A stretch of 64,000 nt of DNA from Chryseobacterium lacus (lineage in GTDB: Bacteria; Bacteroidota; Bacteroidia; Flavobacteriales; Weeksellaceae). Position 1 is the stretch's first letter. Each line of letters opens with the position of its first letter. The notes under the pieces are model-generated. The model was not told the origin of the DNA. It did no database searches and saw only the letters and a program-made list of their open reading frames with translations. The stretch spans positions 365,685-429,684 of the forward strand of contig NZ_QPIE01000001.1 of assembly GCF_003336205.1 (NCBI RefSeq), read 5' to 3'. Shown piece after piece: positions 43,593 through 52,821 of this stretch. The position numbers and the translations under genes are program-made.

Positions 43593-46500
43593 ATGGAAAA
43601 CCAAAAATATACTCCTAAAAACAAGGTGAGAATCGTAACTGCTGCATCCTTATTCGACGGGCACGATGCTGCTATCAATATCATGCGCCGCGTGATTCAG
43701 GGAACAGGCTGCGAGGTAATTCACCTCGGACATGATAAATCTGCGGAAGAAGTGGTCAACACTGCTATTCAGGAAGATGCAAATGCTATTGCCCTCACTT
43801 CCTACCAAGGCGGACATAATGAATATTTTAAATATATCTACGATCTTCTGAGAGAAAAAGGTGCTCCGCAAATCAAGATTTTCGGCGGCGGCGGCGGCGT
43901 AATTCTGCCCGAAGAAATTAAAGATCTGATGTCGTACGGTATCGACCGGATTTATGCTCCCGATGATGGCCGCGAATTAGGATTGCAAGGAATGATCGAC
44001 GATTTGGTGCAAAAATCCGACTTTGCTACCGGCGAACACATCACCGTTTCCGATTTGGACAAAATTTCTTTTGAAGATTCAAAATCTATCGCGCAGGTCA
44101 TTTCTGCAGTGGAAAACTTCTCTGAAGAAAAGCCCGAGTTGGTACAGGAAATCAATGATCGTATTGCTGCATTATCTTCTGAAGAAGGGATGAAGAAAAT
44201 TCCCATCATTGGCATCACCGGAACCGGCGGGGCTGGAAAATCCTCACTCACAGATGAACTCGTACGGAGGTTTCTTCGTTCCAATCCAGAAAGAAAAATC
44301 GCTATTATTTCTGTTGATCCTTCCAAAAAGAAAACCGGCGGTGCGCTGTTGGGCGACAGGATCCGGATGAATTCCATTAACGATAAACGGGTTTACATGC
44401 GTTCCATGGCGACTCGGGAAAATAATGTTTCGGTTTCCCCATACATCCATTCCGCGATTAATATTTTAAAAATCGCAAATCCAGATTTAATTATTCTGGA
44501 AACTTCAGGAATCGGACAGAGCGGTTCGGAAATCACTGAAATTGCAGACGTTTCTATGTACGTAATGACTCCTGAATACGGAGCTTCTACACAATTGGAG
44601 AAAATCGATATGCTGGATTATGCAGATCTTATCGTGCTTAATAAATCTGACAAGCGCGGCGCTTTGGATGCACTGCAGGCTGTTAGAAAACAATACCAGA
44701 GAAACCACGTTCTTTTCGATAAAAACCTTGAAGAAATGCCGGTATTTTCTACCAAGGCAAGCCAGTTCAATGATTGGGGAACCACCGAGGTTTTCAATGC
44801 GTTGGTAGGAAAAATAAACGAAAAATTTGAAAGCCTGAACCTGGATGAATATCAAGAACAGAACGTGTCCGAAGACAGTACCGTCATTCCCCCAAAACGG
44901 GTTCGCTATCTTTCAGAAATTGTGGAAAACAACCGCGGTTACGATAAAAATGTAGAGGAACAAGCACTTATCGCCAAGCAAATGTACTTGATAGACGGAG
45001 CCAAAAAATTCATTACTGATGATCCGCACACCCACGATAAGTTGGAAAAAATCTTTCTGAAAACCAAAAAAGATTTGCTGGAAGAAAACAGCGCATTTCT
45101 TCGGGGTTGGCATCATTTCAAGGAAGACCTGAAAGCCGACAGCTATTCTTATTTTGTTCGTGGAAAAGAAATAAAAGTAGAAACCACTTCTGAAAGTTTA
45201 TCCGGGCTAAAAATTCCAAAGATTTCTCTGCCGAAATTCCAGGACTGGGGCGACCTCATCCGATGGAAAGGCCAGGAAAACGTACCGGGACAATTTCCGT
45301 TCACCGCAGGAATTTATCCTTTCAAAAGAACTGGTGAAGACCCTACAAGAATGTTTGCCGGCGAAGGCGGACCGGAAAGAACCAACCGCAGATTTCACTA
45401 TGTATCTGCCGAAATGCCTGCCAAAAGGCTTTCCACAGCTTTCGACTCTGTGACACTATATGGACAGGATCCCGCATTTCCACCGGATATTTATGGGAAA
45501 ATTGGAAATGCCGGCGTTTCTATCGCCACTCTGGATGATGCCAAAAAACTCTATTCCGGTTTTGATCTGGTGAATGCTTTAACATCGGTTTCCATGACGA
45601 TCAACGGGCCGGCTCCCATGCTGTTGTCATTCTTCATGAATGCTGCCATTGATCAGAATTGTGAAAAATATATTGAAGAAAATAACCTTTGGGATATCGT
45701 TGAAGAGAAATTAAAAGCAAAATTCGATGATAAAGGCCTGAAAAGACCAACCTACAGCGGTGAACTTCCGCCTTCAAATAACGGTCTCGGATTAAAACTT
45801 TTGGGAATAACCGGCGATGAAGTTCTGGACAAAGAAGTGTATGAAAAAATAAAAGCTGATACCATTGCTACCGTTCGCGGAACTGTTCAGGCAGATATTC
45901 TGAAGGAAGATCAGGCACAGAACACCTGTATTTTCTCTACAGAGTTTGCATTAAGGCTGATGGGCGATGTTCAGGAATATTTCATTGAAAATAAAGTCAG
46001 GAATTTCTACTCAGTTTCTATTTCCGGATACCATATTGCCGAAGCCGGTGCTAATCCTGTTTCACAATTAGCTTTTACGCTTGCCAACGGCTTTACGTAT
46101 GTGGAATATTACCTTTCCCGCGGAATGGACATCAATGCATTTGCACCGAATCTTTCTTTCTTTTTCTCCAACGGAGTGGATCCTGAATATGCCGTTATTG
46201 GTCGTGTAGCAAGAAGAATTTGGGCAAAAGCCATGAAATATAAATACGGAGCCGATGAACGTTCGCAAATGCTGAAATACCACATCCAGACTTCGGGAAG
46301 ATCGCTGCATGCTCAGGAAATTGATTTTAACGATATCCGGACAACGCTTCAGGCACTTTATGCTATTTATGACAATTGTAATTCATTACATACCAATGCT
46401 TACGATGAAGCCATCACAACGCCAACGGAAGAATCTGTAAGAAGAGCAATGGCCATTCAATTGATCATCAACAAAGAATTAGGCTTGGCTAAAAATGAAA

Positions 46501-46976
46501 ATCCGTTGCAGGGTTCTTTCATTATTGAAGAGTTAACAGATCTGGTAGAAGAAGCGGTGTATGCTGAATTTGACAGAATTACGGAAAGAGGTGGTGTTCT
46601 GGGTGCGATGGAAACAATGTACCAACGTTCGAAGATTCAAGAGGAATCCATGCATTATGAATGGCTGAAACATACGGGTGAATATCCGATTATCGGGGTA
46701 AATACTTTTCTGGGGAAAGATGGTTCGCCAACAGTTCTTCCGGGAGAGGTAATCCGTTCCACTGAAGAGGAAAAGCAACTGCAGATTCAGAATCTGGAAA
46801 ATTTCCAGAAAGCACATGCGGACAAGTCTGAACAAATGCTGGAGAAACTTCAGAAAGCTGCCATCAATCAACAAAATTTATTTGAAGTAATGATGGAAGC
46901 CGGAAAACACTGTTCACTTGGGCAAATTACAACTGCACTATTCGAAGTAGGCGGAAGATACAGACGAAATATGTAA
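43593..46976 (+). CDS. icmF: Fused isobutyryl-CoA mutase (cobalamin- and GTP-dependent)
   Basis: 1127 residues with the IcmF order of domains. First, a B12-binding domain (about 10-145) with [12 protein letters not shown], where His is the lower cobalt ligand, and GGGGGVI. Then a MeaB/ArgK-like G-protein chaperone (about 195-420) with P-loop [34 protein letters not shown] and NKSD. Last, the mutase barrel (about 560-1090) with [40 protein letters not shown] and [20 protein letters not shown]. The FKRTGEDP block, in place of the TMYTFRPWT of methylmalonyl-CoA mutase, points to isobutyryl/n-butyryl-CoA isomerisation in branched-chain acid metabolism. The chaperone domain guards the radical cofactor. 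Single gene. Confidence 0.95.
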   Translation: MENQKYTPKNKVRIVTAASLFDGHDAAINIMRRVIQGTGCEVIHLGHDKSAEEVVNTAIQEDANAIALTSYQGGHNEYFKYIYDLLREKGAPQIKIFGGGGGVILPEEIKDLMSYGIDRIYAPDDGRELGLQGMIDDLVQKSDFATGEHITVSDLDKISFEDSKSIAQVISAVENFSEEKPELVQEINDRIAALSSEEGMKKIPIIGITGTGGAGKSSLTDELVRRFLRSNPERKIAIISVDPSKKKTGGALLGDRIRMNSINDKRVYMRSMATRENNVSVSPYIHSAINILKIANPDLIILETSGIGQSGSEITEIADVSMYVMTPEYGASTQLEKIDMLDYADLIVLNKSDKRGALDALQAVRKQYQRNHVLFDKNLEEMPVFSTKASQFNDWGTTEVFNALVGKINEKFESLNLDEYQEQNVSEDSTVIPPKRVRYLSEIVENNRGYDKNVEEQALIAKQMYLIDGAKKFITDDPHTHDKLEKIFLKTKKDLLEENSAFLRGWHHFKEDLKADSYSYFVRGKEIKVETTSESLSGLKIPKISLPKFQDWGDLIRWKGQENVPGQFPFTAGIYPFKRTGEDPTRMFAGEGGPERTNRRFHYVSAEMPAKRLSTAFDSVTLYGQDPAFPPDIYGKIGNAGVSIATLDDAKKLYSGFDLVNALTSVSMTINGPAPMLLSFFMNAAIDQNCEKYIEENNLWDIVEEKLKAKFDDKGLKRPTYSGELPPSNNGLGLKLLGITGDEVLDKEVYEKIKADTIATVRGTVQADILKEDQAQNTCIFSTEFALRLMGDVQEYFIENKVRNFYSVSISGYHIAEAGANPVSQLAFTLANGFTYVEYYLSRGMDINAFAPNLSFFFSNGVDPEYAVIGRVARRIWAKAMKYKYGADERSQMLKYHIQTSGRSLHAQEIDFNDIRTTLQALYAIYDNCNSLHTNAYDEAITTPTEESVRRAMAIQLIINKELGLAKNENPLQGSFIIEELTDLVEEAVYAEFDRITERGGVLGAMETMYQRSKIQEESMHYEWLKHTGEYPIIGVNTFLGKDGSPTVLPGEVIRSTEEEKQLQIQNLENFQKAHADKSEQMLEKLQKAAINQQNLFEVMMEAGKHCSLGQITTALFEVGGRYRRNM

Positions 46977-47008
46977 TATCGTTGATTCAAATGATTATAT
47001 TAAATTAA

Positions 47009-47050
47009 AAGTAAAGCTTCCGGAAATTTTCAGGAAGCTTTACTTATTTT
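47009..47050. terminator. Bidirectional terminator between icmF and the DUF1989 gene
   Basis: AAGTAAAGCTTCC (47009-47021) pairs perfectly with GGAAGCTTTACTT (47033-47045), a 13-bp stem followed by ATTTTTA on the plus strand and T-rich sequence on the minus strand. Confidence 0.82.
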
Positions 47051-47092
47051 TAAAGGTCTAAGTTTATTATAATTTATCGATCAATCCAAAAA

Positions 47093-47683
47093 TCAATTAT
47101 CTTTTATAAAATAATGAATAGGTTTAAAAGTGCCACCATTACTGTCTTCAGCAGAGCACGCGGTAAGACCAACCAGCAGATCCATCAGGGCTTCAAACTC
47201 CACATAATCGCCAGGTTTGGAAGTAGGAGGTAGAACGGAAATCTTTCCGCTTACATCGAACTGAACATTCATGAATATATTAAAAGCTGTGGGAACATCA
47301 TCCTGTGTAATCCCAAAAGGTTCGAGATTTTTCGTCAAATTCTCCAGACAACTGGGATGATAATCATGATAATCATACATAATTTCAAAAGTCTCTTTAC
47401 TGCACGGAGCGAGAAGAAAATCGTTCCGTCCATTGGTGTCGGCCGAAATTCGAACCATTTTCCGAGAACGATTACTCCACAATGTATTTCCTGCTGTGAG
47501 CAATATTGATTCTTCGAAGTCCAACGTTTTTCCAGATGAAATCCTTTCCCCATAGTCATGTAAATTAAACAAAACCATGTCGCTCACCTGCTTTCCCTGA
47601 GGGTCCATTACGGTAAGAATCTGTCCTTTTTTCATGGTGAAGGCCTTCCCTGTCTGCGGAGGTATAATAGTATAGTTTTCCAT
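47093..47683 (-). CDS. DUF1989 (urea carboxylase-associated) family protein
   Basis: 196 residues. The family signature is visible: PPQTGKAFTMKKGQILTVMD (about 8-27), NLHDYGERISSGKT, then CSKETFEIMYDYHDYHPSCLENLTKNL (about 93-119 with conserved Cys/His and HPSC) and FNIFMNV. These residues look like a metal or thiol site. Members occur next to urea or guanidine carboxylase systems and amino-acid degradation genes, but no enzymatic activity is firmly assigned. It starts 6 nt after the GntA-like gene and is certainly in the same operon. Confidence 0.88.
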   Translation of the reverse strand: MENYTIIPPQTGKAFTMKKGQILTVMDPQGKQVSDMVLFNLHDYGERISSGKTLDFEESILLTAGNTLWSNRSRKMVRISADTNGRNDFLLAPCSKETFEIMYDYHDYHPSCLENLTKNLEPFGITQDDVPTAFNIFMNVQFDVSGKISVLPPTSKPGDYVEFEALMDLLVGLTACSAEDSNGGTFKPIHYFIKDN

Positions 47684-47689
47684 TCTGAT

Positions 47690-48358
47690 TTATTTGTGAT
47701 GAAACGGACACTTCCAGTTGCTTTCCACGTGTCTGCCGCTGTATTGCCGGGTTTCTGAATCTTCTCCGAAATCCCGTAGCACCGGATTGATACTTCCTTG
47801 TAGTTTTTCGTCGTTTTTTCGAACCAAATCCCGTATTTTTTCATACTTTCCGATTTCCCGGAGTTTCTCAAACTGGCAATGAAGATTGAACACCAAAGTT
47901 GTAGAGGGTGCTTGCCGTGCTTTTCTGGAACTTTTCGGATGAAGGCCAATAATATAGAATGCTTTGCCGAGAAGGCTAAAACTGAAATCGGCATCTTCAG
48001 GATCTCGACTCACAGTAGAATCCCAAGGTTTAGGATCATGATGATGTAAGTTTTGTAAAAGTTGCCATAAAGATTTTTCAAAAGTGATTTCATCTTCAAA
48101 ATGATTGTCAGGGAAAATGGCGGCAAATGAGCGATATTCCGTAGAATTTAAGTTAGTATTTTCCAGAAAAGTCTGTAAATCCTGTAAAATAGCATGAGCT
48201 GTGGCATCACTTTTCATTTCATCATACACTCGTATATCGTAACGTTCCATTTTAAAAACGGAGCGCGCCATCATACAAGGATGATTTCCTTCTAAAATAA
48301 AAGATTTAAAGTTTTTCTCTATTGTATTCCTTAAATATTCAGGTTGAATACTGCTCAT
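47690..48358 (-). CDS. YqcI/YcgG family protein (GntA-like haem-dependent N-oxygenase)
   Basis: 222 residues of the YqcI/YcgG family. Characterised members (GntA in guanitoxin and DcsA in D-cycloserine biosynthesis) are haem-dependent enzymes hydroxylating a guanidino nitrogen of enduracididine or arginine. Diagnostic here are HPCMMARSVFKMERYDIRVY (about 26-45) and the C-terminal GRHVESNWKCPFHH (about 208-221), where the family keeps W-x-C-P-F. HPKSSRKARQAP (about 139-150) is also conserved. No signal peptide. It leads a two-gene operon with a DUF1989 protein. The substrate is unknown; an arginine-like guanidino compound is the natural guess. Confidence 0.88.
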   Translation of the reverse strand: MSSIQPEYLRNTIEKNFKSFILEGNHPCMMARSVFKMERYDIRVYDEMKSDATAHAILQDLQTFLENTNLNSTEYRSFAAIFPDNHFEDEITFEKSLWQLLQNLHHHDPKPWDSTVSRDPEDADFSFSLLGKAFYIIGLHPKSSRKARQAPSTTLVFNLHCQFEKLREIGKYEKIRDLVRKNDEKLQGSINPVLRDFGEDSETRQYSGRHVESNWKCPFHHK

Positions 48359-48688
48359 TATCTTTTGTTTATTGGTTGGCGTCGAATCTTATGGGTTCAG
48401 TTGGCTTTTAGTGCAAGTATAATACCACGAGACGACATCGCTCTTTTGAGAGGTTGAACAATAAAACAGACTTTGCGATAAGAATTAGAAAAATATTTGT
48501 TTGGGACTATCCATAGAGTTATGGAAGTGTGATTTCTCATCAGCCTACCAAAATAAAAGAGGAATTTACCTTACAACTTATTTTAGAATCGGGATGAATT
48601 CTAATTATTTTTACAGTAACAAAACATGACGATAAGGAAATTTACCCATGTTGCGATTTAAATAAAAAAAACTTCAAGGTTCCGGTGT
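48359..48688. other. Non-coding gap upstream of the GntA-like gene
   Basis: About 330 bases, A/T rich, with no open frame of note, no RNA gene that I can recognise and no convincing TAnnTTTG box on the minus strand near 48358. A weak inverted repeat AGAAT/ATTCT lies near 48588-48604. The promoter of the GntA-like operon should be here. Confidence 0.4.
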
Positions 48689-49408
48689 TCACCCTTGCTT
48701 CAGATACTTCAAAAAAGGTTTTACTTTCTGAATCTGCCGGAGATAACGTTGTTGCGATAAAAATATCAAAATGCTCGCTGAATATAATAAAAAGCATCCG
48801 AAAGCAATCACCACACTGCGGTTGATATCATATCGAATTTCCGAATGAAAAGTGTTGTACCAATAGGAAGAAATGTCATTCATCCGCAGCAAGAACTGTA
48901 GAGAAACTATAGGAAAGCTGATAAAAGTAAAAACATACATCTGATATTCTGTCAGAACATAATTGCTGTACTTTTTTGCCAATGCGAAATCTTTACGATT
49001 CATAAAATAAAACAACACCGGCCCGAAGACAAACACGATATAAGCTGCGATCATCAGATATAGAAAATGACTTTCTGATAAAAATGCCATCGAAACATAC
49101 ATCATTCCCGTCAACAGCAAACCGAATAGTGCAGCTTTGAAAAAAATACCTCTAAAACTTTCCCTGCGAATTCTTCGCATTAAATCGCTTTTATCTTCAA
49201 TATCTAATCCGCCGCTCCAATAGGGTTTCAGGTCTTTTCTCCATGTATTTTTAGTTTTGGTGAACGCTTCTTCAAAAGTCTGACCTTCTTTCTGCAGCTC
49301 CATCATTTGGGAAATAAAATGATCATTCACTTCTATCAGAACGTCTATCGGAAGTTTCTTTGTGAGAAGATAATTTCGGATTTCAGAGAGTTGTTCTTCG
49401 GTGATCAT
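48689..49408 (-). CDS. Membrane protein with HAAS-like N-terminal helix bundle (partner of PadR), longer paralog
   Basis: 239 residues. The first about 75 residues are soluble: SEIRNYLLTKKLPIDVLIEV, DHFISQMMELQKEGQTFEEA and NTWRKDL, resembling the HAAS/DUF1700-type signalling domain found next to PadR regulators. Then come about four to six membrane helices (about 90-110, 117-134, 150-170 and 205-225). It overlaps the paralog by 4 nt and lies in a PadR operon. By analogy it may sense or act on envelope state, with PadR as repressor. The family assignment is by pattern only. Confidence 0.65.
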   Translation of the reverse strand: MITEEQLSEIRNYLLTKKLPIDVLIEVNDHFISQMMELQKEGQTFEEAFTKTKNTWRKDLKPYWSGGLDIEDKSDLMRRIRRESFRGIFFKAALFGLLLTGMMYVSMAFLSESHFLYLMIAAYIVFVFGPVLFYFMNRKDFALAKKYSNYVLTEYQMYVFTFISFPIVSLQFLLRMNDISSYWYNTFHSEIRYDINRSVVIAFGCFLLYSASILIFLSQQRYLRQIQKVKPFLKYLKQG

Positions 49409-50016
49409 AAAACTAATTTTTTATTCTTTTGAAACCTCAGCAAAAGGATGAAAACAATCAAAGTATAAGTGATGCCAAATGTTCGGATGAAAGCTGTATA
49501 ATCTTTTTCAAAAAAATCTTTGGAAAAAAATTCTCCAAACAGAAATACCCCAAAAACTAAAGCATGCCCTCTTGTCGCCATTGGATGGAAAAACAAACGG
49601 AAGACTTGCAGAACATCGATATTCCTTGAAATGAGTGAATGTAAAAAAAACAAAACAAAAATAAAGGAAAGCCCTACTATAATGTAAGACTGCATAGGTG
49701 GATACAAAAGCTGAAAAAGCAGAAATACACCTGCAATAATAAAGCTATTTTTAAAAATTGCTTTATAGTAACTTTGTCTTATTCTGGCCTCAATTCGGGG
49801 AATTCTGCCGATGGATAAAATATCCGGCGAAACCATTTTAAATTCATCATGCCATTTTAATTTAACTTGGATGAACGCTTCGTGAAAACCCATTCCTTCC
49901 GACATTTTTTTGTCAATATCCAAGAAGAAATGATCCAATACTTCTTTATACAAAGGATAGGACAGTTTTTTACTTTTCAGAAAATCAATTACAGTGTTTT
50001 TTTCAGCAAGATTCAT
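49405..50016 (-). CDS. Membrane protein with HAAS-like N-terminal helix bundle (partner of PadR), shorter paralog
   Basis: 203 residues, same plan as its neighbour: a soluble N-terminus (VIDFLKSKKLSYPLYKEVLD, FFLDIDKKMSEGMGFHEAF, KLKWHDEFKM) and about four helices (about 88-107, 111-128, 147-165 and 178-196). It starts 3 nt after the PadR stop and overlaps the next gene by 4 nt, so all three are one operon. Function unknown. Confidence 0.65.
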   Translation of the reverse strand: MNLAEKNTVIDFLKSKKLSYPLYKEVLDHFFLDIDKKMSEGMGFHEAFIQVKLKWHDEFKMVSPDILSIGRIPRIEARIRQSYYKAIFKNSFIIAGVFLLFQLLYPPMQSYIIVGLSFIFVLFFLHSLISRNIDVLQVFRLFFHPMATRGHALVFGVFLFGEFFSKDFFEKDYTAFIRTFGITYTLIVFILLLRFQKNKKLVL

Positions 50017-50019
50017 ACG

Positions 50020-50343
50020 CTAAATATTAAAAATCGTGTTTAGATTTCCGATATAACTTTTCATTTCCTGCTCCTGTTTCGCCTGTTGTTTTTTTCCTTT
50101 CTCAGTAAGCAGATAATATTTTCTGTCGCGCCCATTTACATTCTGAATTTCGGAATAAATAACGCCTTCGTTTTCTAATTTATGAAGAATGGGATACAAT
50201 GCACCTTCCGTCATTTCCAGTTCGCCTTGGGTGAGTTCTTTCGCTCGCTGCGTCATTTGATAACCATACATTTTCACCTCGGCTGAGAGCAACTTGAGGA
50301 TAATATTCTGTAACGTTCCTTTGTATAATGCATTTCTCTTCAT
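50020..50343 (-). CDS. PadR family transcriptional regulator
   Basis: 107 residues, the short subfamily of PadR. The winged helix motif is ILKLLSAEVKMYGYQMTQR (about 15-33), then ELEMTEGALYPILHKLENEG (about 41-60) and the wing GRDRKYYLLTEKGKKQ (about 71-86). It is a dimeric DNA-binding protein and usually a repressor of its own operon. It leads two paralogous membrane protein genes and is divergent from ruvC. Confidence 0.92.
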   Translation of the reverse strand: MKRNALYKGTLQNIILKLLSAEVKMYGYQMTQRAKELTQGELEMTEGALYPILHKLENEGVIYSEIQNVNGRDRKYYLLTEKGKKQQAKQEQEMKSYIGNLNTIFNI

Positions 50344-50401
50344 GTTGAATATAAATGATGTAGGACAAATTTATACATAATTTTCTTATGCATGCAAATG
50401 A

Positions 50402-50432
50402 TTGAACAAAAAATTTTTAATCATTACATTTG
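50402..50432 (+). promoter_or_regulatory. Promoter of ruvC with -33 and -7 boxes
   Basis: TTG (50402-50404), 20 bases, then TACATTTG (50425-50432), which is close to the Bacteroidota TTG-N19-TAnnTTTG consensus. It lies inside the longest possible ruvC frame and only 5 nt before the GTG at 50437. Confidence 0.6.
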
Positions 50433-50436
50433 TCTT

Positions 50437-50991
50437 GTGGAAAATGATAAAATAATTCTGGGCATCGATCCCGGAACTACCATTATGGGATATGGATTGA
50501 TTTTGGTTAAAAAAAACAAAATGGAACTCCTTTCCCTTCATGAACTTATTCTGAAAAAATACCCGAATCATGAAACCAAACTGAAGTATATTTTTGATAA
50601 AACCTTGGCACTGATTGATGAATATCATCCGGACGAAGTGGCTTTGGAAGCACCTTTTTTTGGAAAAAATGTACAGAGCATGTTGAAATTGGGACGTGCA
50701 CAAGGCGTTGCGATGGCGGCCTCGCTTTACCGAAATATTCCCATCACCGAATATTCCCCGAAAAAAGTAAAAATGGCCATCACAGGAAATGGAAATGCAA
50801 GCAAAGAACAAGTCGCAGGAATGCTGCAAAACTTGTTGAATCTGAAAGAATTTCCCACAAAATATTTGGATGCTACAGACGGATTAGCCGTTGCAGTGTG
50901 TCATCATTTCAATTCAGGAAATGCTGTAGGTGAGAAATCCTATTCCAGTTGGGCAAGTTTCCTGAAACAAAATCCTGATCGTATCAAATAA
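50437..50991 (+). CDS. ruvC: Crossover junction endodeoxyribonuclease RuvC
   Basis: 184 residues from the GTG at 50437, the normal length for flavobacterial RuvC. Longer frames (ATG at 50392 or 50398) would start upstream of the promoter boxes and add residues with no counterpart in the family. RuvC is the resolvase that cleaves Holliday junctions with RuvAB. The acidic catalytic residues are in LGIDPGTTIMG (Asp near 8), ALEAPFFGKN (Glu near 70) and DATDGLAVAVCHH (Asp pair near 147). Transcribed alone. Confidence 0.92.
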   Translation: MENDKIILGIDPGTTIMGYGLILVKKNKMELLSLHELILKKYPNHETKLKYIFDKTLALIDEYHPDEVALEAPFFGKNVQSMLKLGRAQGVAMAASLYRNIPITEYSPKKVKMAITGNGNASKEQVAGMLQNLLNLKEFPTKYLDATDGLAVAVCHHFNSGNAVGEKSYSSWASFLKQNPDRIK

Positions 50992-51112
50992 TTTAATGAT
51001 CGAAATTAATTTATCCTGTGTAAAGAACTTGCACAGAATTTACTTGGTTAAACATAATACTGTCTGTAACATTGTTCCGTTTTGTAAGACTTATCTTTAA
51101 ATAAATTTTAAA

Positions 51113-52186
51113 ATGATTCACACAAATTCTCCGATGTCCCGGCACAAAATGAACTGGTTTCAAAAATTCATGCTGATTTGTTCCGGAGGAAATCTTCATA
51201 TCCTTAGAAAAACACCTTCCGAATGGAACAAGTTTTCCGGAATTGGCGGTGTGATTCTATTCACAGCAGTTTTCGCTTCGCTTTCCGGTGGTTATGCACT
51301 GTACACAATTTTTGATAACCTTTGGTATGCGATAGGTTTTGGAATATTATGGGGATTGATGATTTTCAACCTAGACCGGTATATTGTTTCATCTATCAAG
51401 AAAACAGGAACTTGGGGAAACCAACTGATAATGGCGATTCCCAGACTTATTCTGGCTACTTTTTTGGGAATTATTATTTCGAAACCGCTGGAACTTAAGA
51501 TTTTTGAAAAAGAAGTGAATAAACAATTAAACACCATTATCCAGCGTAACAAAACGCAACTTCAGGCTGAAATGAACGCCAGAATTATGCAACAAAGCGG
51601 ACCTTTTGAACAGGAAAAAAAACAAATCAACACAAAAATTCAGGAATATCAGAAAGCATTTGATTCCGCAGCAACTGAACTTGAAAAAGAAATTTTAGGA
51701 ACTAAAACCCATCTTACTTCTGGAAAAACCGGATATGGGACCAATGCAAAAAGAAAGGAAATTCTGAAGCAACAGAGACGCACAGATTTGGAAAACTATC
51801 AAAAACAAATAGCGCCCCGTCTCCATTATCTGGACAAAGAAATTTCAAAAGTGTACAACAATATTGAAACCGAGAGAGCTAAGACCGAAACCGCCGAAGA
51901 CCGTTTTAATGGTTTTGCAGCAAGGCTTCAGGCTTTGGATGAACTTGGGAAAAATTCTTCTGTCATTGCAGCGGCTTCAATGTTCATTATGGGATTGTTT
52001 ATTTGTTTGGAAATATCCCCGGTTTTGGTAAAACTGATTTCTTCAGTAGGACCTTATGACCATCTTTTGGACAAAACCGAAAATGATTTCCGGCTTTATG
52101 CCAAAGAAAAAATGGAAAAGGGCAACACTGCTACTGATTTTCGCATTTCCAAATTCCGGAAAGACATTGAAAGCAATTCTGATTAA
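51113..52186 (+). CDS. DUF4407 membrane protein with long coiled coil
   Basis: 357 residues. N-terminal soluble part with SGGNLHILRKTPSEWNKFSG (about 24-43), then paired membrane helices (about 42-85, including FNLDRYIVSS) and a third near 97-118. Then a charged helical region (about 125-285: MNARIMQQSGPFEQEKKQIN, LEKEILGTKT, KEISKVYNNIETERAK) predicted as coiled coil, and a last helix (about 288-312). This is the DUF4407 layout; its function is unknown, although phage-associated and envelope roles have been proposed for relatives. Single gene, followed by a shared terminator. Confidence 0.88.
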   Translation: MIHTNSPMSRHKMNWFQKFMLICSGGNLHILRKTPSEWNKFSGIGGVILFTAVFASLSGGYALYTIFDNLWYAIGFGILWGLMIFNLDRYIVSSIKKTGTWGNQLIMAIPRLILATFLGIIISKPLELKIFEKEVNKQLNTIIQRNKTQLQAEMNARIMQQSGPFEQEKKQINTKIQEYQKAFDSAATELEKEILGTKTHLTSGKTGYGTNAKRKEILKQQRRTDLENYQKQIAPRLHYLDKEISKVYNNIETERAKTETAEDRFNGFAARLQALDELGKNSSVIAAASMFIMGLFICLEISPVLVKLISSVGPYDHLLDKTENDFRLYAKEKMEKGNTATDFRISKFRKDIESNSD

Positions 52187-52195
52187 TTCTTCATA

Positions 52196-52234
52196 AAAAA
52201 CCTGCAGAAAGACTACGCTTCCTGCAGGTTTCAA
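52196..52234. terminator. Bidirectional terminator between the DUF4407 gene and the nirK operon
   Basis: AAACCTGCAG (52198-52207) pairs perfectly with CTGCAGGTTT (52222-52231). The minus strand gives the better tail (TTTTTTA), so it mainly ends the nirK-SCO operon. Confidence 0.8.
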
Positions 52235-52249
52235 AAAAACACAAATTGA

Positions 52250-52813
52250 CTATAATTTATTAACGGTTTCTGCGATGCCGGAAGCATTTACGGTTCCTTC
52301 TGCCTGGCTCACCATTTCGCCGTTTTTGTTAAAAACAGTAATAATGTTGGAATGTGAAAAAACAACCGGTGAGATTTTCTTGTATTTTACGGCTAAAACA
52401 TTGGCAAGTTCGCGGGTAGATTCCTTATCACTCCTCAAATAAATCCAAGGTTCTCCGTAGATATTTCTGGCTTTTGCATATTCTTTCAGAACTTCCGGTG
52501 TGTCATTTTCCGGATCAATAGTGACCATCACCAACGATGTTTCCTTCAGTTTCTTTTTATCAATCTTGGCATAAATATTCTGCATATCCGCTACCAACAT
52601 CGGACACGCTGTTTGACAACTGGTGAAGATCAGTACTACAACAAGGTTTTTACCCTTCAAATCTCTGAGTTGTAATTCTTTTCCTTCTTCATTCTGCCAT
52701 TTGGAATCCAGCAAAAATATAGAATCTGCGGAAATTTCTTCTTCAGGAGCAGGTTTGTCCTGACATGAAAATAATAAAACCGAGAAAAATAAAAGAATGA
52801 TTAACTGTTTCAT
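52250..52813 (-). CDS. SCO family copper chaperone/thiol protein
   Basis: 187 residues with a lipoprotein signal (KQLIILLFFSVLLFSC; Cys 17). The thioredoxin-like fold has the copper-binding C-x3-C in VLIFTSCQTACPMLVADMQ (about 68-72 for the cysteines) and the third ligand His in SHSNIITVF. SCO proteins deliver copper to cytochrome oxidase or other copper enzymes. As the last gene of the nirK operon, its likely client is the copper nitrite reductase. Confidence 0.92.
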   Translation of the reverse strand: MKQLIILLFFSVLLFSCQDKPAPEEEISADSIFLLDSKWQNEEGKELQLRDLKGKNLVVVLIFTSCQTACPMLVADMQNIYAKIDKKKLKETSLVMVTIDPENDTPEVLKEYAKARNIYGEPWIYLRSDKESTRELANVLAVKYKKISPVVFSHSNIITVFNKNGEMVSQAEGTVNASGIAETVNKL

Positions 52814-52821
52814 TTCAGAAA

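Noticed and set aside
43593..46976. Methylmalonyl-CoA mutase large subunit
   Set aside because: The fused B12/G-protein/mutase order and the FKRTGEDP block identify IcmF.
48359..48688. Possible tRNA or small RNA in the gap before the GntA-like gene
   Set aside because: No cloverleaf or stable hairpin with terminator could be recognised by eye.
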